A stretch of 64,000 nt of DNA, from contig NZ_FOYN01000002.1 of assembly GCF_900111935.1 (NCBI RefSeq), positions 186,001 to 250,000 of the forward strand, given 5' to 3'. The DNA comes from Halorubrum sodomense (lineage in GTDB: Archaea; Halobacteriota; Halobacteria; Halobacteriales; Haloferacaceae). Positions 26,386-33,746 of this stretch are shown one piece after another (position 1 is the first letter of the stretch; every line of letters begins with the position of its first letter). The notes under the pieces are model-generated. The model had not been told where the DNA came from. It ran no database searches and saw nothing but the letters and a program-made list of their open reading frames with translations. The position numbers and the translations under genes were made by a program.

Positions 26386-27143
26386 CAGGCGGCCTCCGTC
26401 TCGACCGCGGTCGATCCCGTCTCGTCGGCGCGGCTCGTCGGCTCGACGCGGACCTCCACCGCGTCGCCGTCCGCGAGGTCGAGCGCGTCGCGCAGGCGGT
26501 CCGGCGCGATCAGTTCGAGCTGGTCGTCGTCGTGGTGCGTGCGGTCGGGGACGATGGCGTGGACCTCCTCGTAGCGCTCGTCGCCCGCGACGAGGGTGAC
26601 CCCGTAGCAGGTGGCGGCGCCGTAGGTGCGGTCCTCGCCCTCCCACGCGTCGATGGGGACGGCGTCGATGCCGGCCATCTCGCCGCGCCGGCGGACGCTC
26701 TCCTCGGTGAGGTTCACGTTGAGCGTGCCCGGGAACGGGTCGTAGCCCAGCCGCTCGCGGAACTGCTCGGCGTACCCCGGCAGCGTGATGTAGTGGCGCC
26801 CCTCGCCCATCCCGCCGGTGACCGACCCGCGGAGCGAGAGCTCGACGTCCGACTCGAACAGGCGCCGGTAGTCGGCGTACTCCGCGCGGAGCGCGGCCTC
26901 GCCCGCGTCGGTCACCCGGACCCACTGCCCGTCGCTGACCACGTCGCGCTCGACGTAGCCCGCGGATTCGAGCGTCTGGAGGCGTCGAGAGGCGGTCTGC
27001 GTGGAGGCGTCGAGCCGGTCGCCGAGCGCCGCGCACGACACCTTCGTCTCGGAGAGGCCGCCGACCAGCCCGACGTGTTTGAGGGCCGCGAGCGCGGCCG
27101 GGTCCACGTCGGCCGCCGCGTCGGTCGCCGTCGCGTCTGACAT
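26385..27143 (-). CDS. ribK: CTP-dependent riboflavin kinase with N-terminal HTH
   Basis: 252 aa. The C-terminal DUF120 domain (about 100-235) phosphorylates riboflavin to FMN with CTP, as shown for Methanocaldococcus RibK; GSVTGGMGEGRHYITLPGY and PGTLNVNLTEES are its signature. The N-terminal 95 residues form a winged helix (LGDRLDASTQTASRRLQTLESAGYVER), so the protein may also bind DNA and act as repressor, like the RbkR regulators of archaea, which usually carry this fusion. It is the first gene of the ribK-ribB operon. Start at MSDATATD with the TATA-like T-tract at 27165-27171. Autoregulation of its own operon is inference. Confidence 0.94.
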   Translation of the reverse strand: MSDATATDAAADVDPAALAALKHVGLVGGLSETKVSCAALGDRLDASTQTASRRLQTLESAGYVERDVVSDGQWVRVTDAGEAALRAEYADYRRLFESDVELSLRGSVTGGMGEGRHYITLPGYAEQFRERLGYDPFPGTLNVNLTEESVRRRGEMAGIDAVPIDAWEGEDRTYGAATCYGVTLVAGDERYEEVHAIVPDRTHHDDDQLELIAPDRLRDALDLADGDAVEVRVEPTSRADETGSTAVETEAA

Positions 27144-27402
27144 ACGATACGCTCGGTCGTCAGCGGGCAAAAGGGTAACGAATGTGGAACGCATCTCAGG
27201 AACGTTAATCAGTCGGCGGAACCGACCGGAGACCGCTGGAGCCGATAGTTCCCGCGCTGGATATGTAACCCCGTCGGTGCCGGTCGGCTTCGCGGCGTCT
27301 CCGGTGACTCCCCGAACCGGTTCGGTTCCCGGATGTGAGCGTCTCCCGCACCGGTCAGCGAAAGGTAAGGTACAAATACGAACGGGGATTGATTCGTGAT
27401 GA

Positions 27403-27474
27403 GGGCTCGTAGATCAGTGGCAGATCGCTTCCTTCGCAAGGAAGAGGCCCGGGGTTCAAATCCCCGCGAGTCCA
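27403..27474 (+). tRNA. tRNA-Ala(CGC)
   Basis: 72-nt cloverleaf: acceptor GGGCTCG/CGAGTCC (27403-27409 with 27467-27473) containing the alanine identity pair G3-U70; D arm 27412-27426; anticodon stem CTTCC/GGAAG with loop TTCGCAA and anticodon CGC at 27435-27437, reading GCG; T arm CGGGG TTCAAAT CCCCG (27450-27466); discriminator A27474. CCA is not encoded and there is no intron. A TATA-like TACAAATACG lies at 27371-27380. Open frames antisense to it are artefacts. Confidence 0.97.
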
Positions 27475-27526
27475 CTTCTTCACTCCCTTCGGTCGTTCAG
27501 TCGTTCCCTCGCGTGGTCCCACTCGC

Positions 27527-28138
27527 TCACTCCGTTCGCTCGCGGGACCCCCGCGAGTCCACTCCGCTTCCCGCGGAGTTCTGCGTCGACAGCGCGTTCT
27601 CTGCGGCGGTTCGATCCGGGAACCGCTCACCGAGGGCCAGGTAGTCGACCAGCCTATCGAACGCCAGCGGACGGTAGTCCAGCAGTTCGACGGAAAAGTT
27701 CACACGGCGGGCGTCGTGGTCGATGAAGGGGAACCGATCCGGCCAATTGTTGTGGTGGTGGCCGTGGAGTGTCCACCCCTTCGGGTTCGACGGCCCGTCT
27801 GCCGGGTCATGGACGGCGTGGAACGGGACTCCGCGATGCTCGAAGCGGCACTCCTCGACGAACTGAACCCCGTCTAACCGCTCCAGTATCGTCCCGTCGT
27901 GGTTCCCGATGAGGAAGACGAGCTCCCCGTCGAGTTCGTCGAGCCGGTCCAACAGGGCTCCCGCTGAATCCCGGATCGTCAGGTCCCCACCGTACAACAC
28001 CTCGTCAGTCGGATCGACGACGCGATTCCACCGCTCGACCAGCGTCTCGTTCATCTCCTCGACCGAGCCGAACGGTCGATCGCAGTAGCCGATGACGTTG
28101 CCGTGGTCGAGGTGGAGATCGGAGACCAGGTAGTCCAT
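27527..28138 (-). CDS. Calcineurin-like metallophosphoesterase
   Basis: 203 aa. The dinuclear-metal motifs are complete: SDLHLDHGN (6-14), GGD in YGGDLTI, GNHDGT and GWTLHGHHHNNWP. This small stand-alone form resembles phage- and bacteria-type phosphoesterases of unknown substrate. The last about 15 residues (SGVDSRGSRERTE) are translated from the duplicated tRNA 3' end, so the natural C-terminus was probably replaced by the recombination that made the repeat. All catalytic residues are upstream of that point, so activity should be unaffected. Confidence 0.9.
   Translation of the reverse strand: MDYLVSDLHLDHGNVIGYCDRPFGSVEEMNETLVERWNRVVDPTDEVLYGGDLTIRDSAGALLDRLDELDGELVFLIGNHDGTILERLDGVQFVEECRFEHRGVPFHAVHDPADGPSNPKGWTLHGHHHNNWPDRFPFIDHDARRVNFSVELLDYRPLAFDRLVDYLALGERFPDRTAAENALSTQNSAGSGVDSRGSRERTE
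27549..27563 (+). repeat. Partial duplication of the tRNA-Ala 3' end
   Basis: CCCCGCGAGTCCACT is an exact 15-nt copy of the tRNA 3' end (27462-27476), 87 nt downstream and in direct orientation, like an att scar. The interval holds only simple TCG/CTC-rich sequence with inverted repeats and no gene. The copy lies inside the 3' end of the phosphoesterase gene on the opposite strand. Confidence 0.75.
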
Positions 28139-28260
28139 CGAATATCGACGCTTCTCACTGACCGCGCTTCAGCGTGACGACCAGCGGCCGATCGGCCGGC
28201 TTGCCGTTGCTACCTCCCGGACCCAGTCCGCTTATATACCCCGAGTAAGTTTGGCGACGT

Positions 28261-28389
28261 ATGGGCGTCTCCGAGATACTCGAGGGCACGAACCTCACGC
28301 ACCGTCAGATGGGGGCCATCATGGTCGGGTGGATCCTGCTGGTCTCGATCGTCGCCGTCGGCCTGCTGCTGTACACGTCGTCGCTGTAG
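28261..28389 (+). CDS. Small single-pass membrane protein (42 aa)
   Basis: The 42-aa frame MGVSEILEGTN...LLLYTSSL has a short helical N-terminus with HRQMGAIMVGW and one membrane segment (about 20-39). The strong TATA box CTTATATACC at 28231-28240 lies the right distance upstream for a leaderless start at 28261, which is the main argument that it is real. It precedes the MFS gene by 105 nt and has its own promoter. No family recognised with certainty. Confidence 0.72.
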   Translation: MGVSEILEGTNLTHRQMGAIMVGWILLVSIVAVGLLLYTSSL

Positions 28390-28494
28390 GCTCCCCCGCA
28401 GTGGCCCCGCCGGCCCGCAATCGTCCCCGGACTCTCGGCAACCGCGGCGGCTACCCCGGAGGTTATCAGCGGACCCGCCGAACCGTCGGCTCAC

Positions 28495-29787
28495 ATGGAC
28501 GCCGCCGAGCGACGGATCGTCGAGTTCACCGCGGGATCGCACGGGCTCGTCCACACCTACGAGCTGTCGATCCCGATTCTGCTGACGGTGTGGATCGGGG
28601 AGTTCTCCACGACCGCCGCCGCCCTCGGCGTCGTCGTCACCCTCGGCTACGGGCTGTTCGGGGTCGGCGCGCTCCCGGGCGGCATCCTGGTCGACCGGTT
28701 CGGGTCGAAGCCGCTCATCCTCGCCTGTCTCACGGGGATGGCGGGGTCGTTCCTCCTCGTGAGCGTCGCGCCGACGCTCCCGGTCCTCGCCGTCGCCGTC
28801 GCGTGCTGGGGGCTCACCGCCAGCGTCTACCACCCCGCGGGGCTGTCGCTGATCTCGAAGTCGATCGACCGGCGCGGGACCGCGCTCGGCTACCACGGGA
28901 TCGGCGGGAACCTCGGGATCGCGCTCGGCCCGCTGGCGACCGCGCTGCTGCTCCTGGCGTTCGACTGGCGGCTGGTGACGGCGGCGCTCGCGCTGCCCGC
29001 GGTCGTCGTCGCCGCGTACGGCGTCACCGTCGACGAAACGGGGAGTTCGGCCGAAGCGGGGAATGTGACCGACGCGGAGAATTCGGCCGAAGCGGGGAGT
29101 TCCGACGGCGGAGCGTCGTCCGGCGGCACGAAAGGCGAGGTCTCGCTGTCGTCGATCGCGACGGACACGCGCGCCCTGCTCGCCGGCGGCTTCCTGATCG
29201 TGTTCGCGTTCGTCACGTTCAGCGGGCTCTACTACCGGACGTTCCTCACGTTCCTCCCTGACCTCCTCGGCGACGCGCTCGGCGGCCTCGTCGACCTCCG
29301 ACTCGTCGACCCCGACAGTCCGTACGCCGACCAGTTCGACGTGGGCCGCTACCTGTACGTCGCGGTCCTCTCGGTCGGCGTGTTCGGACAGTACCTCGGC
29401 GGTCGGATCGCCGACCGCGCGGCGCCGGAGCGGGGCCTCATTGCGGTGATGGCCGCTCTGTCGCTGCTCGCGCTGCTCTTCATTCCGGCGACCGACGCGG
29501 TCGCGACGTTCGTCGCGGTGTCGCTTGCGCTCGGCGTCGCGCTGTTCACGGTCCAACCGCTCTCACAGGCGACGGTCGCCGCCTACTCCCCGAGCGAGGC
29601 GCGCGGCCTCTCCTTCGGCTACACGTACGTCGGGATCTTCGGGATCGGCGCGCTCGGTTCCACGCTGGCCGGGACGGTCCTGACCCGCGCCGGACCCCGA
29701 GAGCTGTTCGTCGTCTTGGCAGGTATCGCGGCGCTCGGCTCGCTGTCCGCGACCGCTGTCACGCGGTTCGCGACGCGACGGGACTGA
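28495..29787 (+). CDS. MFS transporter
   Basis: 430 aa with the twelve-helix MFS pattern. The loop 2-3 motif is visible as GGILVDRFGSKPLI (residues about 61-74), and loop 8-9 as GGRIADRAAPERGL. A Ser/Glu/Gly-rich cytoplasmic linker with three near repeats (SSAEAGN, NSAEAGS) separates helices 6 and 7. The N-terminal GSHGLVHTYELSIPILL block is typical of fosmidomycin-resistance-like exporters, but substrate is uncertain. TATA-like GGTTATCAG lies about 27 nt before ATG. Confidence 0.9.
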   Translation: MDAAERRIVEFTAGSHGLVHTYELSIPILLTVWIGEFSTTAAALGVVVTLGYGLFGVGALPGGILVDRFGSKPLILACLTGMAGSFLLVSVAPTLPVLAVAVACWGLTASVYHPAGLSLISKSIDRRGTALGYHGIGGNLGIALGPLATALLLLAFDWRLVTAALALPAVVVAAYGVTVDETGSSAEAGNVTDAENSAEAGSSDGGASSGGTKGEVSLSSIATDTRALLAGGFLIVFAFVTFSGLYYRTFLTFLPDLLGDALGGLVDLRLVDPDSPYADQFDVGRYLYVAVLSVGVFGQYLGGRIADRAAPERGLIAVMAALSLLALLFIPATDAVATFVAVSLALGVALFTVQPLSQATVAAYSPSEARGLSFGYTYVGIFGIGALGSTLAGTVLTRAGPRELFVVLAGIAALGSLSATAVTRFATRRD

Positions 29788-29888
29788 GCGGACCGCCGGC
29801 CGCGTCGCCCCCCGCTCGACCCGACGGCGGCCCGGCGTTCGCGGGCGCTCGGATCCGGCGGCGGTATCTCCGACGACCCCGGGATCGG

Positions 29889-30362
29889 TCACGACTCGTC
29901 GTCTGCGGTCTCGTCGTCGTCTGCGGTCTCGTCGTCGTCTGCGGTCTCGTCGTCGTCTGCGGTCTCGTCGTCGTCTACGGTCTCGTCGTCTGCGGTCTCG
30001 TCGTCTGCGGTCTCGTCGTCTGCGTCGGCGTCCTCCTCGGACTCGACGTCGATCCTCACGGGCCCCTCGTCGGACTCGGCGCCGTCCGGCTCGGACCCGT
30101 CTGACCCGTCGGTGGCTCCCGAATCACGTCTCTCGTCGGCCGCCGACTTCAGTTCGCTGACGGCGTAGCCGACCGCGTAGCCGGTCGACCCGCCGAGGAA
30201 CGCGCCGATCCCGGCGCCGACCGGGCCCCCCCGGGCGCCGAGGACCGCGCCGGTGAAGCCGCCGAGCGTCGCCGCGCGCTCCGCGTCGCGCTCGGGGTCG
30301 CCGGTGGGTTCGAGCGCGCCCTTCCCGTGTCGGTCCGCGTCGGTGTGTTCGTGGCCGGTCAT
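29889..30362 (-). CDS. Glycine-zipper protein with acidic tandem-repeat tail
   Basis: 157 aa. Residues about 30-66 are glycine-rich and weakly hydrophobic (GGFTGAVLGARGGPVGAGIG), like glycine-zipper membrane segments. The last third is a run of DDETAD units encoded by direct DNA repeats, a region able to change length by slippage. TATA-like ACATATAC lies about 25 nt before the ATG at 30362. Function unknown. Confidence 0.72.
   Translation of the reverse strand: MTGHEHTDADRHGKGALEPTGDPERDAERAATLGGFTGAVLGARGGPVGAGIGAFLGGSTGYAVGYAVSELKSAADERRDSGATDGSDGSEPDGAESDEGPVRIDVESEEDADADDETADDETADDETVDDDETADDDETADDDETADDDETADDES
29901..30020 (-). repeat. In-frame tandem repeat (18-nt x5, 15-nt x2)
   Basis: Five 18-nt units (GTCTGCGGTCTCGTCGTC on the plus strand, the fifth with one change) at 29901-29990, followed by two 15-nt units to 30020. 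They encode DDETAD and DETAD units of the protein tail. Array length is a multiple of three throughout, so variation keeps the frame. Confidence 0.9.
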
Positions 30363-30458
30363 ACCGGTCGTTGCGGCCGAGCGGGTGTATATGTCTCGGC
30401 GCGTCGCGTCTCGCGGGCCGGCACGGTCGGCCTGCTACCCGACCCCGGCCGCGAGAGA

Positions 30459-31760
30459 CTACGCCGTGTGCTTCGCCGCCTCGGAGTCCTCGACGACCTC
30501 GACGCCGCGGTTGTTGACCGCGTGCGGGTCGAGCCCCTGCTCTTCGAGGAACTGCTTGTAGAGCCGCTCGGCTGTCTCGCCGTCCTTCTGCTTGTCGCTG
30601 GCGCGGTCGCAGAGTTCGACGAGGGTCTCGGGCACGTCGTTCTCGTGGACGATCCAGTGGTTGATCGTGTCCGACAGCCGGCGGATGGGCGAGGTGAAGT
30701 GCCCGTAGATGTCGAAGTTGAGCGCGTGGTGGCCGCCGAACGGGTCGTTCATGTACTTCGCGCGCGGCATCACCTTCAACACGGCGCGCTGGATCTTGTT
30801 GAGCTGGCGCTCTGGCGACTCCTCTAAGGCGGCGTTGACCGCCTTCCGCGGGTCGTCGCCCCACGCGTCGCCGGGGATCGAGACGCCGTCGAGCTCCTGG
30901 ATCTCCTTGAGCGCCTCGTTCCACTGGTCGGGGGTGGGCTGCGGGTGGACGCGGTACATCGCCTCGACGCCGCGGTCCCACATCAGGGTGTGCGTCACCG
31001 CCTTGTTCGCCTTCAGCATCGACTCCTCGATGATGGTGTGCGCGCGGTCGCGGCGCGGGTTCAAGACGAGCGAGCCGTCCGCCTTGCGCTGCTCGTGCAT
31101 GCGGTCGGCGAGCTCGAAGGCCAACTGATTCTCCTCGCCAAGCGGCAGATCGGGGTCTTCGAGCCGCTCTTCGCACTCGGAGTAGGTGAGCCGTTCGTCG
31201 GAGTTGATCACGGATTTGTAGATGTCGATGTCCTCGAAGGAGAGCGTCTCCTCGTCGATCTCCATCTCGACGGTGTGTGCGAGGCGGTCCTCGTTCGGGA
31301 CGAGCGAGCAGACGGTCTCGGCCAGCACCGGCGGGAGCATGTGGATCGTGTAGTCGGGCAGGTAGACGGTGTTGGCGCGCTCGACGGCCTCCTCCCACAT
31401 CGCGGTGTCCGGGGTGACGTAGTGGGTCACGTCGGCGATGTGGACCCACAGCCGGTAGGCGCCCTCCTCGCGCTCGATGGAGATGGCGTCGTCGAAGTCC
31501 TGCGCGTCGACCGGGTCGGTGGTCCAGGTGGTGAGGTCGCGGAGGTCCTCGCGCTCGTCGATCTCGGCCTCGATCTCCTCGTAGACGCCCTCGGTCCGGG
31601 CCTCCGCTTCGCGGAGCACCTCGCTCGGGAACTCGTCGCGGATCTCGAACTCCTCGAACAGCTCCTCGCGCTTCTCGGCGAGTCGGTCCGCGAGCGCCGG
31701 CGTGATCGTCACGGGGCCCTGGTCCTCGGCGGACCCGGGCTTCGGCTCGTCGTCTGACAT
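30459..31760 (-). CDS. rnr: RNB-domain exoribonuclease (RNase R-like)
   Basis: 433 aa, essentially a bare RNB catalytic domain: the 3'-5' exoribonuclease signature DPVDAQDFDD (82-91) supplies the catalytic Asp cluster, and LWVHIADVTHYV, HMLPPVL, FDIYGHFTSPIRRLSD are conserved blocks. It lacks the cold-shock and S1 domains that make bacterial RNase R about 800 aa; this short form is the known haloarchaeal RNase R, the main alternative to the exosome that haloarchaea lack. Processive RNA decay in the cytoplasm is expected. Start at MSDDEPKPG, TATA-like TTTCTAAC upstream. Confidence 0.95.
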   Translation of the reverse strand: MSDDEPKPGSAEDQGPVTITPALADRLAEKREELFEEFEIRDEFPSEVLREAEARTEGVYEEIEAEIDEREDLRDLTTWTTDPVDAQDFDDAISIEREEGAYRLWVHIADVTHYVTPDTAMWEEAVERANTVYLPDYTIHMLPPVLAETVCSLVPNEDRLAHTVEMEIDEETLSFEDIDIYKSVINSDERLTYSECEERLEDPDLPLGEENQLAFELADRMHEQRKADGSLVLNPRRDRAHTIIEESMLKANKAVTHTLMWDRGVEAMYRVHPQPTPDQWNEALKEIQELDGVSIPGDAWGDDPRKAVNAALEESPERQLNKIQRAVLKVMPRAKYMNDPFGGHHALNFDIYGHFTSPIRRLSDTINHWIVHENDVPETLVELCDRASDKQKDGETAERLYKQFLEEQGLDPHAVNNRGVEVVEDSEAAKHTA

Positions 31761-31822
31761 ACCTCCACCAACGCGGGTCCGTTAGAAAGGCCTGTCGGGC
31801 GGGACGAACCCCGTATCGAACC

Positions 31823-32656
31823 TCAGACGAGCGCCGCGACCACCGGCGACAGCGCCACCGCCGCGACGACGAGCATGACCGCGCCGCCGCCGATCGGAAC
31901 CGCCGACGCGCCGACCAGTCGGAGCGCGGTCCGCCGCGGGGTCGCGTCCGCGACGACGAACGGCGACCCGTCCGCGATCCGCGATTTCACCTCCCCGACG
32001 GGCGCGTCCGGGAACGCCTCGGCGTCACCGACGACGGTCACCTCGTCGCCCGGCCGGAGCGTCCGCTGGAGGTACCGGCGTCGGGGGTCGTCGCCGATCG
32101 TGACCGGTCCCACCTCGTACCCCGTCTCCGTGGCGTCGACCTCGTCGACCGCGTCGACGAACCCTCGGACGCGCTCCGGCGGCTCCTCGTCGGCGTCGAC
32201 CTTGATCTTCTCGTCGACGTCGAGCGAGAACGCCGCCGCCGCGGGGTCGACTCGGATCCCGGTCCCGCCGTCGTCGACGCGGAACGGGACGCCGGCCTCA
32301 CCCCCGTCGATCGTGACCCACGACTGCCCCTCTCCCTGGCTGCGGAACTCCGAGACGTCGTAGTCGACGCAGAGGGCGGGATCGCCGCCGAACGGTGCGG
32401 GAAGCGTCTCGTCGTCGATCGCGGCGGCTCGTCCCGTGATCCGCACCGCTCGCTCGTCGCCGTCGAGCCCGGCCGGACCCGTCGTCGTCGCTCGGAGGAC
32501 GCCGACCGCGTCGACGGTACCGCTCGCACCGCGCGCGAGGAACACGAGTCCGAGGGCCAGTGCGCCGACGCCGATGGCCGTCGGAACGGGGTCGGCGGCG
32601 TCGATAGCGGTCGAAACGGGGCCGGAAGCCGCGGCTACCGCGTGGAGGGCGTTCAT
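31823..32656 (-). CDS. GIDE-domain-like membrane protein
   Basis: 277 aa. A hydrophobic segment near residues 27-43 and another at the C-terminus (about 252-275) bracket a beta-rich domain. The order (membrane segment, GDERAVRITGRAAAIDDETLPAPFGG, then an LxxGDEVTVVGDA strand and a terminal helix) resembles the GIDE domain found in eukaryotic Mulan-type ligases and in many prokaryotic membrane proteins; no RING domain is present. Function in archaea is unknown. Its promoter would overlap the repeat-coding end of the upstream gene. Confidence 0.6.
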   Translation of the reverse strand: MNALHAVAAASGPVSTAIDAADPVPTAIGVGALALGLVFLARGASGTVDAVGVLRATTTGPAGLDGDERAVRITGRAAAIDDETLPAPFGGDPALCVDYDVSEFRSQGEGQSWVTIDGGEAGVPFRVDDGGTGIRVDPAAAAFSLDVDEKIKVDADEEPPERVRGFVDAVDEVDATETGYEVGPVTIGDDPRRRYLQRTLRPGDEVTVVGDAEAFPDAPVGEVKSRIADGSPFVVADATPRRTALRLVGASAVPIGGGAVMLVVAAVALSPVVAALV

Positions 32657-32693
32657 GCGTACGAGCCGGGGTACCGGTCCCCGACGGGTAGCA

Positions 32694-33068
32694 TTATCGG
32701 TCGCGGTCGGAGCGGTCGCGGTCGGAGCGGTCGCGGTCGGAGCGTTTCCGATCCGACCGCCCTCGGGTGTCGGCCTCGTCGGTCCGGTCGTCCGCGTCGC
32801 CCGCGACCGCGTCCGCGTAGCGGTCGAGGAACTCCTCGGTGGTGAGTCCGTCCGCCTCGATGGAGCGAATCAGCGATTCGAGCCCGTCGCGGGGCTGGTG
32901 CGATATCTCGTCGTCGCAGTCGGTACAGAGGTACTCGAACTCCTTGTCGCGCCGGCTCCAGCGGTCGCCCTCCTTGTCGTACTCGCGGGCGTCTTCCCGT
33001 GCCACCGAGTCGCCGCACGCGATACAGACCACCGTTTGCCGGTCTCGGCCCCCCCGGGAGCGCCACAT
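32694..33068 (-). CDS. Zinc-ribbon protein (DUF7562-like) with RSDRD repeat tail
   Basis: 124 aa. MWRSRGGRDRQTVVCIACGDSV starts a four-cysteine zinc ribbon (CIAC and CTDC, about residues 14-17 and 42-45), then a helical region. The start ATG at 33068 has TATA-like CGCTAAGTG about 25 nt upstream. The C-terminus is a basic/acidic RSDRD repeat coded by 15-nt direct DNA repeats (32694-32745). From memory the zinc-ribbon family is DUF7562. Function unknown. Confidence 0.76.
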   Translation of the reverse strand: MWRSRGGRDRQTVVCIACGDSVAREDAREYDKEGDRWSRRDKEFEYLCTDCDDEISHQPRDGLESLIRSIEADGLTTEEFLDRYADAVAGDADDRTDEADTRGRSDRKRSDRDRSDRDRSDRDR

Positions 33069-33202
33069 ACCGATCCCCTTTCTCTCGCCCCACTTAGCGT
33101 TTGGTGCGCGGCCGACGCTCGGCTGACGGGACCCGCCGACCGCTGACGCGGGTCCGCCGGCGAGAGGTGTAGACATATTACCGTGGGCTCTCTGGTCTCG
33201 GT

Positions 33203-33685
33203 ATGACGGTCACCGAGTCCGACCTCCCGGGGGTCGGCAAGAAGTTCGAGATCGAACTGGGCGGCGGCGAGGAGATGATCGTCGTCATCCACAACACCGG
33301 CAAGCGAGAGGTGTTCCGGCGGACCGACCCGGACGCCGACTCCGAGAGGGCGTTCGAGTTCTCCGACGACCTCGCCCGGACCATCGGCTCGATCATCGAG
33401 GGGGCGTACTTCCAGCCGGTCGAGCCGGAGACGCAGGAGACGACGCTGCCGGGCGGCGTCCTGTTGGAGTGGTACGAACTCCCGCCCGGGTCGCCGCTCG
33501 TCGGCGAGACGCTCGAGAGCGCCGACATCGGCAACCGGACCGGGCTCGCCGTCGTCGCCATCCAGCGCGGCGACGAGGTGCTCGACAGCCCGGGCGCCGA
33601 GACCACCCTCCGCGAGGGCGACACCCTCATCGGAGTCGGCACCCGCGAGAACTGCGCGGCGTTCGAAGCGATACTCACCGAATGA
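33203..33685 (+). CDS. KhtT-like regulatory subunit of K+/H+ antiporter
   Basis: 160 aa. The N-terminal part (LPGVGKKFEIELGGGEEMIVVIHNTGKREVF) is the KhtT/AmhT domain, and the C-terminal 75 residues (PGSPLVGETLESADIGNRTGLAVVAIQRGDEVLDSPGAETTLREGDTLIGVG) form an RCK_C (TrkA-C) ligand-sensing domain. Such subunits gate the membrane antiporter encoded by the next gene, for example in response to pH or cyclic nucleotides. TATA-like CATATTACC is about 25 nt before ATG. The antiporter starts 61 nt after its stop. Confidence 0.9.
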   Translation: MTVTESDLPGVGKKFEIELGGGEEMIVVIHNTGKREVFRRTDPDADSERAFEFSDDLARTIGSIIEGAYFQPVEPETQETTLPGGVLLEWYELPPGSPLVGETLESADIGNRTGLAVVAIQRGDEVLDSPGAETTLREGDTLIGVGTRENCAAFEAILTE

Positions 33686-33746
33686 CAGGCCGGCACGGCG
33701 CCGCCGGTTTCGGCGTTACGGTCCGCCCTCCCGGAGGTGACTGGTA

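Noticed and set aside
27209-27644. Open frames of 82-91 aa across the tRNA-Ala locus (27209-27475 minus, 27355-27630 minus, 27396-27644 plus)
   Set aside because: They read through or against the tRNA (peptides such as SRGFEPRASSLRRK, a known tRNA-antisense artefact) and have no promoter or codon pattern of a gene.
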